A stretch of 55,644 nucleotides of DNA from Sphaerochaeta halotolerans (GCF_003429665.1 NZ_QUWK01000004.1:110665-166308); one strand, 5' to 3'. Shown: positions 37,365 to 45,983, counted from the stretch's first letter. The notes: generated by a model from the letters alone, not told the origin. Numbers and translations are program-made.

Positions 37365-38620
37365 CGCTCCACATCCTCCAGAGAAAAGGATGCCTCTATG
37401 TCGTCGGTTTCTTCTTTTCCCTGAATAAAGAAGGGGTGTTCTTCCTTGCTTTGTGTGATGACTTCTTCTGTGCTGACAAGTTCTTCCACTACAGGGGAGG
37501 AGAGTGTTTCTCCGCTCTGGTTCTGGTAGTCTTTCATCAGCTGGATAATCACAGGATCTTTCGGGTCGATGACGCGTGCCATTTCGAGAAACTTGCGTGC
37601 TTCATCGAATTCCCCGTCTTTCAGATGGAGGTAGGCGAGATTGCTTACCAAGGTAATGTTTTCATCATCGAGATCAACGGCTGTATTGAGATAGGTCTTC
37701 GCCAGTTCCGTCTTACCGGTTTCAAGGCTGCAAAGAGCGAGTTCGTTGTAAATGTCGCTGCTTCCCTTAGACAAGGCAAGGGCCTGTACCAATGCCTCTT
37801 CAGCTTCCTGAAAGCGAGTGAGTCTGCGTAGTGCCCAACCTTTGAGGAACCATGCATTCCAGACCTTTGGGTTGTCCTTGATATAGGAAGCCAAGAGCAC
37901 CAATGCTTTTTCTTCATCATTCATTTGGATGGCATCATACGCTTGCATGAGATTTGCATCATCATTCAGTTTGGTATTGATGTCTTTCATAATATTCTGC
38001 ACATGCTTCTTTTTCTCACCATCTTCTGCGAGTTCCAGATAGTGATCGAGATACTCTTTGGCTAGTTCAACATTGCCTTGATAGAGGTGGAAGAACCCTA
38101 TTTCACTATAGAGAGTGGCATCTTCCCCCACTACTTCCAAACCTTCCTGAAGGATGTTGATCATCTTCTGCTGGTATAAGTCGTAGACCTCTCCTTTATT
38201 GCTATCTTGGGTAGCCATACTGCTGTAGAGTGTCGCGAGGTTGATGAACGAAGCACTCTGTGGTGCAAGTCGAATCACCGAAAGAAAGAGTTCTTCAGCA
38301 AAGGTATAGTTGCCTTTTTTTTCCTGGGCAATTGCTGCCAAGGTAAGTTCTTGTGGCGCATCAGGTTGTACTGCAAGTACGAAATCCCGGTAATATGAGG
38401 CATGCTCGTGTTCCCAGTTGAAGGCGATTACTTTCAACATTCCCGCAACGATCAATTCAAAAGAAATTTCGGTCTTTGAATCTATCTGGGTCTTCCCATC
38501 GGGAAGTTGGACTGGGATTTGAATGGAGCTATCGACATGGAAATCACCAATGTCTCGTTCCATGGAGGGGGGAAGGGAAATGAAGATACAATGCTTCAAA
38601 GGGTTTTGTTGTTCTGGCAT
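37361..38620 (-). CDS. Tetratricopeptide-repeat protein
   Basis: About 419 residues. At least six TPR-like helical pairs run from about residue 105 to 380 (for example NPKVWNAWFLKGWALRRLTR, SDIYNELALCSLETGKTELA). The N-terminus is not hydrophobic, so it is probably cytoplasmic, and the C-terminus is acidic. The frame is open 45 codons further upstream, but that stretch is unlike the rest and lies inside a probable 6S RNA, so the start at 38620 is preferred. First gene before tsaE-tsaB-trxB. Partner unknown. Confidence 0.82.
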   Translation of the reverse strand: MPEQQNPLKHCIFISLPPSMERDIGDFHVDSSIQIPVQLPDGKTQIDSKTEISFELIVAGMLKVIAFNWEHEHASYYRDFVLAVQPDAPQELTLAAIAQEKKGNYTFAEELFLSVIRLAPQSASFINLATLYSSMATQDSNKGEVYDLYQQKMINILQEGLEVVGEDATLYSEIGFFHLYQGNVELAKEYLDHYLELAEDGEKKKHVQNIMKDINTKLNDDANLMQAYDAIQMNDEEKALVLLASYIKDNPKVWNAWFLKGWALRRLTRFQEAEEALVQALALSKGSSDIYNELALCSLETGKTELAKTYLNTAVDLDDENITLVSNLAYLHLKDGEFDEARKFLEMARVIDPKDPVIIQLMKDYQNQSGETLSSPVVEELVSTEEVITQSKEEHPFFIQGKEETDDIEASFSLEDVER

Positions 38621-38644
38621 GGATTTTATATTCCTGTAAGCAAG

Positions 38645-38833
38645 TGAAAACCTGCGGTGTCGTACCCGGAGATTGCTCTTGAACCTGTGGTTCAAGGGGG
38701 AAACTAGTTTGGCTGAAAATTCTGTTCCGTTAAACTCCCAAGGAAGTTGGATCAATGCAAATCAGCTATACCGCATCCCGTTTGTGTATGTTGAGCCAAG
38801 AGACTATGGCTCCAAGTGCACACCGCAGGAAAA
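38645..38833 (-). ncRNA. ssrS: Probable 6S RNA
   Basis: On the minus strand about 189 nt form a 6S-like layout. A perfect 10-bp closing stem joins CCTGCGGTGT (38820-38829) and ACACCGCAGG (38651-38660). The bubble holds a GAGCC/GGCTC hairpin on the 5' side and a CTTGAACC/GGTTCAAG hairpin on the 3' side, the latter as in E. coli 6S. A long irregular terminal stem includes AACTTC/GGAGTT closed by GCTGA/TCAGC. 6S RNA binds sigma-70 RNA polymerase as a promoter mimic. It lies 25 bp upstream of the TPR start with no clear terminator between. Exact ends are uncertain. Confidence 0.72.
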
Positions 38834-38873
38834 TAACTTGTCAAATATCAGAGCAGGTGACTGCTGCACCTAC

Positions 38874-38901
38874 ATCGTACAATAAGAACCCACTTTGTAA
38901 A
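38874..38901 (-). promoter_or_regulatory. Candidate promoter for the 6S RNA
   Basis: On the minus strand TTTACA, 16 bp, TACGAT. The expected start is about 33 nt upstream of the 6S closing stem, which would imply 5' processing. Confidence 0.45.
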
Positions 38902-38911
38902 AGGGGGCATA

Positions 38912-38944
38912 GATAATAAAACGGGACCCGTAGGTCCCGTTTAC
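38912..38944 (-). terminator. Terminator of the infC-rpmI-rplT operon
   Basis: Stem AAACGGGACC / GGTCCCGTTT with loop CGTA, followed on the minus strand by TTTTATTAT. Lies 30 bp past the coiled-coil gene stop. Confidence 0.88.
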
Positions 38945-38971
38945 GACAGTGTCCAAACACTTGGACAAGGA

Positions 38972-39328
38972 TCAGAAAGAGGGACTGTCCTCTAGAAGGG
39001 CATCCAGATCGACTTCCTCATCAATAAGGGCATCACCACTGGTAAATCCATCTGCGGCTTCCAACTCAATCTGAGCATCATCTAGGAGGGGAACGTCATC
39101 CAGTCCTTCGATGGCAGACAAATTGTCCATGGCGTTTGCAATACTATCTTCAATAAGTTTGTTGCTCGTCTGGAAACTCTCAACGTACTCTTCAAGTTCA
39201 GCATTGTGTGCATGTACCAAATCAAACTTTTCCTGCAACTCTTCCTTCTCCTTGCGGAGCATTGCAATCAGGCCTGCAGCCTTCTTGGTTCGCAGTTCAA
39301 GCAATTTTACCGAATCGACAACTGACAT
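38972..39328 (-). CDS. Small coiled-coil protein, ZapB-like
   Basis: 118 residues. Residues about 5-70 are heptad-rich coiled coil (LIAMLRKEKEELQEKFDLV...), and the C-terminal 45 are acidic. Size and layout recall ZapB/DUF904 division proteins, but I cannot assign it firmly. AAGGAGG lies five bases before the ATG. It is the last gene of the IF3-L35-L20 operon, 37 bp after rplT. Confidence 0.75.
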   Translation of the reverse strand: MSVVDSVKLLELRTKKAAGLIAMLRKEKEELQEKFDLVHAHNAELEEYVESFQTSNKLIEDSIANAMDNLSAIEGLDDVPLLDDAQIELEAADGFTSGDALIDEEVDLDALLEDSPSF

Positions 39329-39365
39329 GGTTCCTCCTTACGGCATTTGAACGATTTGCCAGGAG

Positions 39366-39725
39366 CTAATTCTCCAAGGCAACCTTGACCTGTGCAACAA
39401 GAGCAGAGAATGCAGCCTTATCTTCAATAGCCATATTGGAGAGGGCTTTTCTGTTGATCTCAATGTTGGCAAGTTTCATACCATGCATAAACTGGGAGTA
39501 GTTGAGACCCTCAGCGTGCACAGCCGCATTGATTCTTGCAATCCAGAGTTTGCGGAAATCCCGCTTTCTCTCTTTACGGCCACGATAGGCATACTGCCCA
39601 GCCTTTGCAACAGCGTCTTTTGCAACTCGGTTGTTCGTGCTTCTGCGACCATAATAGCCTTTTGCTAACTCAAGAATCTTCTTTCTTCTGTCTTTGTGTT
39701 TCGTTCCGTCTACTGCTCTAGGCAT
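39366..39725 (-). CDS. rplT: 50S ribosomal protein L20
   Basis: 119 residues, normal length. Very basic N-terminus (KHKDRRKKILELAKGYYGRR) and the conserved RKRDFRKLWIARINAA. Binds 23S rRNA in early 50S assembly and in many bacteria represses this operon. Follows rpmI by 12 bp. Confidence 0.97.
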   Translation of the reverse strand: MPRAVDGTKHKDRRKKILELAKGYYGRRSTNNRVAKDAVAKAGQYAYRGRKERKRDFRKLWIARINAAVHAEGLNYSQFMHGMKLANIEINRKALSNMAIEDKAAFSALVAQVKVALEN

Positions 39726-39737
39726 ATCCCACCTTCC

Positions 39738-39935
39738 TTACGCGTAAGGAAGCATCGATTTCGCTCGTTTTGCTTCCATGTTTGCTAGGATTCCAGTTGC
39801 ACGCAGGTTAGCCTTGCGCTTGCTGCTCTTTTTGGTGAGGATATGGCGAAGACCCTGCTTTTTAAAGCGGACCTTTCCTGTTCCAGTCACACGGTACCGC
39901 TTTGCAGCGGATTTTCTTGTTTTCATCTTGGGCAT
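39738..39935 (-). CDS. rpmI: 50S ribosomal protein L35
   Basis: 65 residues from the ATG at 39935: [20 protein letters not shown] and a C-terminal [16 protein letters not shown], all conserved. A longer open frame upstream has no ribosomal-protein similarity and is not used. Lies between infC and rplT. Confidence 0.96.
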   Translation of the reverse strand: MPKMKTRKSAAKRYRVTGTGKVRFKKQGLRHILTKKSSKRKANLRATGILANMEAKRAKSMLPYA

Positions 39936-40020
39936 TGTTTTGCACCTTCCATTGTTGCGCTCGCAAGGAACAAGAACCCCTTGGAGCTGCATATTCACCA
40001 TCCCATGCGGGATACTGTTG

Positions 40021-40572
40021 CTAATTCTTTTTCTTGGTCGATCCGGCGTTGCTCTTGGATGGACTGACAATCATACTCATCATCCTTCCTTCCATCACCG
40101 CTCCTCGATCAAGGTTGTACCCTACACCATTTTCGGTGAGCTGGGCAAGTATCTTGTCCAGGACAACCTTACCCAATTCAGTATGGGCAAGTTCACGGCC
40201 GCGGAAGCGTATGCTTACCTTGACCTTGTTCCCTTCGTCAAGGAAGTCACCGATGAACTTTGATTTGGTCTCAAGATCGTGTTTTTCGATCTTGGGCTGC
40301 ATCCGGATTTCCTTCATCTTTATGATGTTCTGGTTCTTTTTGGCTTCTCTCATGCGCTTTTCTTGCTCATAGCGATACTTACCATAATCAAGAATTTTGC
40401 AAACCGGTGGTCTTGCATTTGGAGAAACCTCTACCAAGTCCAATCCCTGTTCATCTGCAAATGCGACAGCGTCATAGACGCTCATGATACCTTTTTGATT
40501 GCCATCTGCATCAATGACGAATACTTCTCGTGCACGGATCTGTTTATTGATCCTCAAATCCTTTGTAGCCAA
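40021..40572 (-). CDS. infC: Translation initiation factor IF-3, probable TTG start
   Basis: About 183 residues. The N-terminal domain ([20 protein letters not shown]) and C-terminal [28 protein letters not shown] are typical. An in-frame ATG lies at 40602, but a full AAAGGAG lies five bases before a TTG at 40572, and starting there gives the normal IF3 length. infC commonly uses a rare start codon that IF3 itself discriminates against, giving autoregulation, so TTG is plausible. Heads the infC-rpmI-rplT operon. Confidence 0.93.
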   Translation of the reverse strand: MATKDLRINKQIRAREVFVIDADGNQKGIMSVYDAVAFADEQGLDLVEVSPNARPPVCKILDYGKYRYEQEKRMREAKKNQNIIKMKEIRMQPKIEKHDLETKSKFIGDFLDEGNKVKVSIRFRGRELAHTELGKVVLDKILAQLTENGVGYNLDRGAVMEGRMMSMIVSPSKSNAGSTKKKN

Positions 40573-40642
40573 TCGAGCTCCTTTGTTTTCGGTGAAAACC
40601 ATTTCGTTGAAGGTAAGTCAGCCTAAAGGGCCGACGCAAAAC

Positions 40643-40672
40643 AATATAACACATGCCTAGGAACTATGTCAA
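40643..40672 (-). promoter_or_regulatory. Promoter of the infC operon
   Basis: On the minus strand TTGACA, 18 bp, TATATT, leaving a leader of about 65 nt before the TTG start. Confidence 0.75.
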
Positions 40673-40694
40673 AGTATCTCCCCTAGGGAATATG

Positions 40695-40727
40695 CGAAAA
40701 CGGCCACTAGGGTATCCAGTGGCCTTT
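40695..40727 (-). terminator. Terminator of fba
   Basis: Stem GGCCACT / AGTGGCC with a 9-nt loop, followed on the minus strand by GTTTTC. Lies between fba and the infC promoter. Confidence 0.8.
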
Positions 40728-40743
40728 CTCGATCTATAGAAAC

Positions 40744-41736
40744 TTATGCGTGATTAGCTGAGCCAAGCACGTTGATGTTTTTGTGAATGTACATCTTCTT
40801 AAGCTCATCACGAGCGGGCCCAAGATACTTACGAGGGTCGAACTCTCCGGGTTTCTCGGCCAGGGTCTTGCGGATAATAGCGGTCATTGCAAGTCTTCCA
40901 TCGCTGTCGATATTGATCTTGCAAACAGCACTCTTGGCAGCCTTGCGAAGCTGTTCCTCAGGAATACCGACGCTGTCCTTAAGCTGCCCACCGTACTGCA
41001 GAATCATGTTTACATACTGCATGGGAACAGAGGAAGAACCGTGAAGGACGATGGGGAATCCAGGAAGCTGTTTCTCGACCTCTTCAAGGATGTCGAAACG
41101 AAGTGGAGGTGGAATAAGTACTCCTTCCTCATTACGGGTGCACTGGCTAGGCCCAAACTTGTTTGCGCCATGGCTCGTTCCAATGGAGATAGCAAGTGAG
41201 TCACAACCGGTGCGGTTGACGAAGTCGACGACTTCCTCCGGTTTGGTATAGTGGCTGACTTCAGCCACCACCTCATCTTCAATGCCGGCGAGCACGCCCA
41301 ATTCACCTTCAACTGTTACATCATGCTTGTGTGCATACTCAACCACTTTCTTGGTGACTGCAATGTTTTCTTCATAAGGGAGGTGGGAACCATCAATCAT
41401 GACAGAGGAGAAACCATTGTCGATACATTCCTTACAGGTTTCGAAGCTGTCGCCGTGGTCAAGGTGCAGGACGATGGGAATCTCACAACCGAGTTCCTTA
41501 GCGTATTCACCAGCACCGCGGGCCATATTTCTCAGCAGATTAATATTGGCGTAGTCTCGAGCGCCCTTGGAAACCTGAAGAATTACTGGGGATTTGGTCT
41601 CAACACAAGCCTGAATAATAGCTTGCAGCTGTTCCATGTTGTTGAAATTGTAGGCAGGAATTGCATACCCACCCTTGATAGCTTTTGCGAACATGTCCTT
41701 GGTGTTTACCAGACCGAGTTCCTTATAGGATGTCAT
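40744..41736 (-). CDS. fba: Fructose-bisphosphate aldolase, class II
   Basis: 330 residues. Zinc-dependent glycolytic aldolase. IPIVLHLDHGDS carries the catalytic Asp and zinc His, followed by SSVMIDGSHLPYEEN, a GELGVLAGIED loop, and SIGTSHGANKF and LHGSSSVP near the phosphate site. AAGGAG precedes the ATG. It has its own promoter and terminator. Confidence 0.96.
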   Translation of the reverse strand: MTSYKELGLVNTKDMFAKAIKGGYAIPAYNFNNMEQLQAIIQACVETKSPVILQVSKGARDYANINLLRNMARGAGEYAKELGCEIPIVLHLDHGDSFETCKECIDNGFSSVMIDGSHLPYEENIAVTKKVVEYAHKHDVTVEGELGVLAGIEDEVVAEVSHYTKPEEVVDFVNRTGCDSLAISIGTSHGANKFGPSQCTRNEEGVLIPPPLRFDILEEVEKQLPGFPIVLHGSSSVPMQYVNMILQYGGQLKDSVGIPEEQLRKAAKSAVCKINIDSDGRLAMTAIIRKTLAEKPGEFDPRKYLGPARDELKKMYIHKNINVLGSANHA

Positions 41737-41775
41737 TAGTTACTCCTTGTATGATGGTAGGTTCTTTTCGCTACA

Positions 41776-41804
41776 AATGTAGCCAATATGGCAAAACTGG
41801 TCAA
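41776..41804 (-). promoter_or_regulatory. fba promoter
   Basis: On the minus strand TTGACC, 17 bp, TACATT, about 40 bp upstream of the ATG. Divergent to the promoter at 41823. Confidence 0.65.
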
Positions 41805-41822
41805 CCAGTATCCGTTTGTTTC

Positions 41823-41851
41823 TTGACTGTAGGCAACGCGATTGGTACAGT
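41823..41851 (+). promoter_or_regulatory. Promoter of the 41859 gene (leaderless arrangement)
   Basis: TTGACT, 17 bp, TACAGT, then seven bases and the ATG at 41859. Same layout as nnr. Confidence 0.65.
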
Positions 41852-41858
41852 TTTTGGC

Positions 41859-42623
41859 ATGAATAGAAGGATTGTGTTGCCCTTGTCCCTTGTATTGTTG
41901 CTTGTTGCAACATTCTTCGTGTTTCCCCTCTTCTTGCCCCGGGTAACCTTTCTTGTGGATGTCCCTTACAGTGATACAGTGCTAGCAGTCCAAAAACGCG
42001 AACTCTTTTTCACGCAGTTGCAATCTGGCTATTTGCTCGATGTTGAGGAAGTCTCTCTCACATTGGATGCGGACCAGTTGCTTGATTCAGTGAATAAACG
42101 AAGCCGATTCATCATTGCTTCCCCCTTGGTGAGTATGAAGCTGAAAAATACGAATGTTCCGGCAATGCTGGTTGGGCAAGGAAGAAGTACAGAGTATGCT
42201 TCTTTTTTTGAACACTTTTGGCAAATTGACGAAGAAGTCATGCTAGATACTATGCAATATCCCGACCTGCTCACTGCCTTGGTAGGCGAGGCAGATGCGG
42301 AACGCTTTGCTGCTTTTTTCCCAAGTGATTTAGTATTCCTCAAAGGGAAAGATGAACAAGATAGTATTTTCGCTGATCGTGTGAGTCGGATGTTGAAGGA
42401 ACGTCAAGTGATTACGATAGTAGCCCCGTCTCTCGGTCCTTGGGCAATCCCGTTGCTGAAGGATGAATCCATACAATGGGTGGTTCCTGCAGAATATCTC
42501 TCCATGATCCCTCAGAAACAACAAAGTGGGGTATTGGTACCAGATCTTGTAGCTGGGGTACATGCATTGTTCTCAGGCAAAGATGAGATCCACGTACTTA
42601 CGTGGAGGATGATCAGCCTCTAA
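41859..42623 (+). CDS. Hypothetical membrane-anchored or exported protein
   Basis: 254 residues. A signal or anchor helix (residues about 5-27, RRIVLPLSLVLLLVATFFVF) leads a soluble alpha/beta domain with no family I recognise. Spaced segments such as FIIASPLVSMKLK, PAMLVGQGRS and VITIVAPSLGPWAIPLL hint at a periplasmic-binding-like fold, which is speculative. A longer frame runs upstream from 41685 through the fba start and promoters and is rejected. It overlaps the convergent tatD end by 11 bp. Confidence 0.72.
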   Translation: MNRRIVLPLSLVLLLVATFFVFPLFLPRVTFLVDVPYSDTVLAVQKRELFFTQLQSGYLLDVEEVSLTLDADQLLDSVNKRSRFIIASPLVSMKLKNTNVPAMLVGQGRSTEYASFFEHFWQIDEEVMLDTMQYPDLLTALVGEADAERFAAFFPSDLVFLKGKDEQDSIFADRVSRMLKERQVITIVAPSLGPWAIPLLKDESIQWVVPAEYLSMIPQKQQSGVLVPDLVAGVHALFSGKDEIHVLTWRMISL

Positions 42624-43401
42624 GAAAGGAATGGAAGTTGCTTTGTACCTGCCTGATCAGATCAGCTAGCTCCATACCCCGTAATTCAGCAGCAAATCGA
42701 TAGATATGCTCCATGTTCAAGGGAGTATTGGGTCTCCCCCTCATGGGATTTGGGCTGAGATAAGGGCTGTCAGTTTCCAAGAGGATGCGCTCGGCAGGTA
42801 TCTTTACAAAGAGTTCCTGCATCCCTTTGTTTGCCTTGTAGGTTAGAGGCCCTGCAAAGGAGAGGAAGAATCCTTTATGGATGGCGAGCTTTGCAAGCTC
42901 TTCGCTGCCCTGGAAACAGTGGAAGACTCCCTCTCTGGAGAAACCACGACTTCTAAGCAGTGTTAAGAATTGCTCGTCTGCTTCGCGATTGTGGAAAATA
43001 ACGGGAAGGTTTCTCTGTTCTGCAAGGTCAATTTGCGAGAGGAGCAGCCCTTCCTGTACAGTTTTGGTCCCGTAGTCCCAGTGGTTATCCAGCCCAATCT
43101 CGCCAATGGCGACCGCGTGGGTTTCATCGAGCTGTTTTTGCAGTGTTTCCAGCTGACTCTCTACTGGCATTTCTCCTTCTTTCACTCCCCATGGCCCGAT
43201 CCCACCGCTCAGATGCACAAAAGGATAGGCGGCAAAACGCTTTGCTCGCGCAGTCAGGTCATCGGCTTCGAGCCCGATGTCGATGCCTTCCATGGAGTGT
43301 TCCTGCATGGTGTTAAGAAGGGAATCCACTTCAATGCCTTTACGCTCAATGGACAACAGATGGAAGTGAGAATCAATCATATGAAGGGGTAGTGTCTGCA
43401 T
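42613..43401 (-). CDS. TatD-family metal-dependent hydrolase
   Basis: About 262 residues. Metal ligands are visible in IDSHFHL, the Glu in AIGEIGLDNHW, VIFHNREAD, VFHCFQGS and LLETDSPYL. TatD proteins are Mg-dependent DNases (3'-5' exonuclease or AP-type). The ATG at 43401 sits seven bases after a TATAAC -10 and lacks a Shine-Dalgarno; another ATG at 43380 directly before IDSHFHL is possible. Divergent from the flavodoxin gene. Confidence 0.9.
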   Translation of the reverse strand: MQTLPLHMIDSHFHLLSIERKGIEVDSLLNTMQEHSMEGIDIGLEADDLTARAKRFAAYPFVHLSGGIGPWGVKEGEMPVESQLETLQKQLDETHAVAIGEIGLDNHWDYGTKTVQEGLLLSQIDLAEQRNLPVIFHNREADEQFLTLLRSRGFSREGVFHCFQGSEELAKLAIHKGFFLSFAGPLTYKANKGMQELFVKIPAERILLETDSPYLSPNPMRGRPNTPLNMEHIYRFAAELRGMELADLIRQVQSNFHSFLRG

Positions 43402-43408
43402 ATGCACT

Positions 43409-43437
43409 GTTATAACGCAGCCCAAACTTTGTTGCAA
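43409..43437 (-). promoter_or_regulatory. tatD promoter (leaderless arrangement)
   Basis: On the minus strand TTGCAA, 17 bp, TATAAC, then seven bases to the ATG at 43401. Confidence 0.7.
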
Positions 43438-43489
43438 GGGAGTAAAATATCCCATGGTCCGCCAGCATAACTCATGGTACACTCACTAC

Positions 43490-43981
43490 ATGAATACCGT
43501 TGCAGTTGTTTTCTATTCACTGGAAGGTCATACAAAGTATTTGGCAGAGCAGCTTGCTGAGAGGCTAGGTGCTGACCTTGTTCCGATTCAACCAAAAAAA
43601 ACGTATCCTACCAAAGGATTCGCGAAATTTTTCTGTGCAGGAAGGGATGCCATCCTTAAATGGAACATTGCACTACAACAACCGCTTCCCGAACTTGAAA
43701 GCTACGATACTGTGGTGCTCTGTACACCGGTTTGGGCTGGAACAACAAGCGCACCGGTGTACTCCTTTCTTAAGCAGACAGATCTCTCTTCCAAGAAGCT
43801 TTTCCTCATTGCCACCTGTAGAGGAGGTTCTACCAAGCGTTGCTTCGAGCGAATGCGAAAAACCGCCAAAGGAGCATCTATTCTGGGTGAAGAAAGATTT
43901 GTACATCCAAGTGAACAAACGCAGGAGCGGGATGAAGCACAGATTGAATCGATATGTAGTGTGGTACAAGAGCATAGCTAA
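43490..43981 (+). CDS. Flavodoxin-family protein
   Basis: 163 residues. N-terminal VAVVFYSLEGHTKYLAEQLAE is the FMN phosphate loop; VVLCTPVWAGTTSAPVYSFL is the second FMN loop. Resembles short flavodoxin/NADPH-quinone reductase-like proteins. The ATG at 43490 follows a TACACT by six bases, without a Shine-Dalgarno; the frame upstream overlaps the tatD promoter. Confidence 0.85.
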   Translation: MNTVAVVFYSLEGHTKYLAEQLAERLGADLVPIQPKKTYPTKGFAKFFCAGRDAILKWNIALQQPLPELESYDTVVLCTPVWAGTTSAPVYSFLKQTDLSSKKLFLIATCRGGSTKRCFERMRKTAKGASILGEERFVHPSEQTQERDEAQIESICSVVQEHS

Positions 43982-44515
43982 GTGAGTAAGGGGGGAAGTG
44001 CATGAACTCTGAGGTACTGGTAGTTTGGGGTTGTCTGAGCGCTGCTACCTTGCTTGCTAAGAGAATGGGGGTATGATGATTAATGAAACAGAAGTGATTG
44101 ACTACCTCCCACGTGTGGATGACAAGACCAAATAGAAGCGGAAAATGAAGGAAACAGAACGATTGCTCACTGTCTGGAAGAAGCATTTGCCAGAGATTAG
44201 GAATTATAATAAGACATGTAGAGATTGATACTAATAGAACCATTGAACGGTATACAATGAAAAATGGTGGGGCAGTAGCCGGTCCAAAATAGATGCTGGG
44301 AAACCGCATGTTCAAGCGACTCCACATCAAAACTGAATTTCCCAATCTCTTTTGTTGTGGTGCGTCCACAATTATGGGGGGAACCGGAACCCCGACTGTA
44401 ACAACCAGTGGATAGCTACGACAAATACGGATGAGTACAAAGCACTTGAGTCTTCCTGTATCAGGGAAGAAGCTGTCGATATTGATATGGTGTGTACGTA
44501 CATGAAGATGATTAA
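43982..44515. other. Gene-poor stretch, possible gene remnant
   Basis: About 530 bp with no convincing intact gene. On the plus strand short frames interrupted by stops (for example near 44080-44130 and 44390-44510) have coding-like composition, and could be a decayed gene, but no family is recognised. A minus-strand frame of 213 codons here overlaps the flavodoxin gene and looks like a shadow. Confidence 0.4.
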
Positions 44516-45550
44516 TCAAAGATTTATGAGATATCCACCAGTAGTATGGAACTTTACTCCATTTTTCAGCGCTTGCTGCACTTTCTTCTGTAAGCTGGTG
44601 GTTGCATTGTATGTCAACACCTCAGTTTCACCAAGCCCAAAGCCGAAGACCCGCTCATAAATCTGTGGGACTGTATAAGAAACCGGGAATTTCTTGAAAC
44701 GATGCATGAAATCTCTGGTATTGCTCTCTTGGCTGGCTACCAAATCCAGAGCAGGATCCAGGAGCCAAGAGGAGCAAGCTACTATTGAAATTGAAGGGAA
44801 ATATGCCTTGGCTAGTGTTAGTGAGTCGTCAACAGATGACGGGGTGAGAGGGCTACCGGAGGGGATGTGCAGATGCAATACTGAGGTTTCGGGGCCTAGA
44901 ATACGCAACAGTTCTGTCTTGATCTTTTGCGTTTCCTCCTTCTCGATTATGCCAAGCTTGGTATCCACCAGATGACCTGTAATGTGATTTGTATCCTCGA
45001 GTAATGTAGTACGAAATACTGCATTCTGATCACTTGTGAGATACCCGTCCTCATCACAGAAGAGTCCTCTGTTGGCAAACATAATCATCATATCATCTTT
45101 GAGGTTCAGGAAGATTTGATACGGATATCCAAATACCTTTGGCTCAAACTGCAATCGGCCAAGGCGGAGGATATTTGCACAGAGATGTCTGCAGATCCAG
45201 AACACTTGGTCTAATCCAATAGCTCCATTATGCTGGGATGCATACTGGTCCACCCAGAGGCGAACATCACTCAATGTTGCATCCCTGACAGCATCGTCAA
45301 TTCCAGCCTTTTCGTACACAGATATGACTGCATCTTCAGTCTCTCGGATTAATACGAGCGGATAGAGCACGCCAAAGCTTTGTAGTGCATCGTTTAGTAT
45401 GGTTGCTGTCTTGCCGGTGTCTCTGTATGAGATGGAAGCAGAGAGATCTGCAACCCTTTTAGCATGGTCTCTGCCTAACGTATTTGATTGCAGGAAATCC
45501 TCAATAGCACGAAGCTGGCCTGTGTCTAATCCAAATGCATTACTGTCCAT
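44516..45550 (-). CDS. Acyltransferase-domain protein (NAT_N/GNAT_C-like)
   Basis: About 344 residues. The C-terminal part shows features of the GNAT_C group: LRLGRLQFEPK, HLHIPSGSPLTPSSVDDSLTLAKAYFP and CSSWLLDPALDLV then SNTRDFMHRF. Function of the family is unknown; acyl transfer is inferred from fold names only. The ATG at 45550 is preferred by a TTGACC located 23 bp upstream of a weak -10, but an ATG six codons further up exists. No clear operon partner. Confidence 0.72.
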   Translation of the reverse strand: MDSNAFGLDTGQLRAIEDFLQSNTLGRDHAKRVADLSASISYRDTGKTATILNDALQSFGVLYPLVLIRETEDAVISVYEKAGIDDAVRDATLSDVRLWVDQYASQHNGAIGLDQVFWICRHLCANILRLGRLQFEPKVFGYPYQIFLNLKDDMMIMFANRGLFCDEDGYLTSDQNAVFRTTLLEDTNHITGHLVDTKLGIIEKEETQKIKTELLRILGPETSVLHLHIPSGSPLTPSSVDDSLTLAKAYFPSISIVACSSWLLDPALDLVASQESNTRDFMHRFKKFPVSYTVPQIYERVFGFGLGETEVLTYNATTSLQKKVQQALKNGVKFHTTGGYLINL

Positions 45551-45633
45551 GGGATGAGCTTGCACCAAGAAAGAGGAACGGTCAATCTCTCTATGGGAAA
45601 GAGAGGTCTCATCTCTTCACTGGTAGAGTAATT

Positions 45634-45980
45634 ATGAGTACTCCTAAATTATTCTATAAGGAAAGTTGGAAAGTGCCTGATAATCTGATTTCATTCCTAT
45701 TTGAAAATGCCTTCAACAAATCAATAACGGTTTCGACAAAAACACTCGGGTTGGTCAGATATGGAAAAGGTAAGAAATTGGTTATTAGCAAACCTGAGGA
45801 TAATTACAGCTGATGACAACGCTTTTTCTAAGATTATTACTTTGAATGTGAAGGGATATGCATATATGAGACTTTATAGTAGTCAGTCGTTCCTCTCCAA
45901 TTACAGTAATTCTGAAATCTTAGAAAAAATCTACATAGAAGTTCCTGATATCAACTCAACTATGTACTCTTTACCTTTAA
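45634..45980 (+). pseudogene. Possible frameshifted small gene
   Basis: From ATG 45634 a frame (STPKLFYKESWKVPDN...) stops at 45813. Another frame that overlaps it (ITADDNAFSKIITLNVKGYAYMRLYSSQSF) continues from about 45790 to the fic gene end. The two together could be one protein of about 115 residues broken by a frameshift near 45800. No family recognised. Base composition is more AT-rich than that of core genes. Confidence 0.35.
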
Positions 45981-45983
45981 CAC

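Noticed and set aside
38645-38833. tmRNA, RNase P RNA or SRP RNA in this region
   Set aside because: The diagnostic tmRNA, RNase P and SRP core motifs are absent, while the 6S layout fits.
38673-38885. 70-codon plus-strand frame
   Set aside because: Lies inside the probable 6S RNA on the opposite strand and has no ribosome-binding site.
41685-41858. N-terminal extension of the 41859 gene
   Set aside because: Would run through the fba start and both divergent promoters; the signal-anchor begins at 41859.
43878-44519. 213-codon minus-strand frame
   Set aside because: Overlaps the flavodoxin gene, lacks a ribosome site and looks like an antisense shadow of a decayed region.
45535-45633. Upstream extension of the small frame at 45634
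   Set aside because: It overlaps the divergent acyltransferase gene start and lacks a ribosome-binding site.
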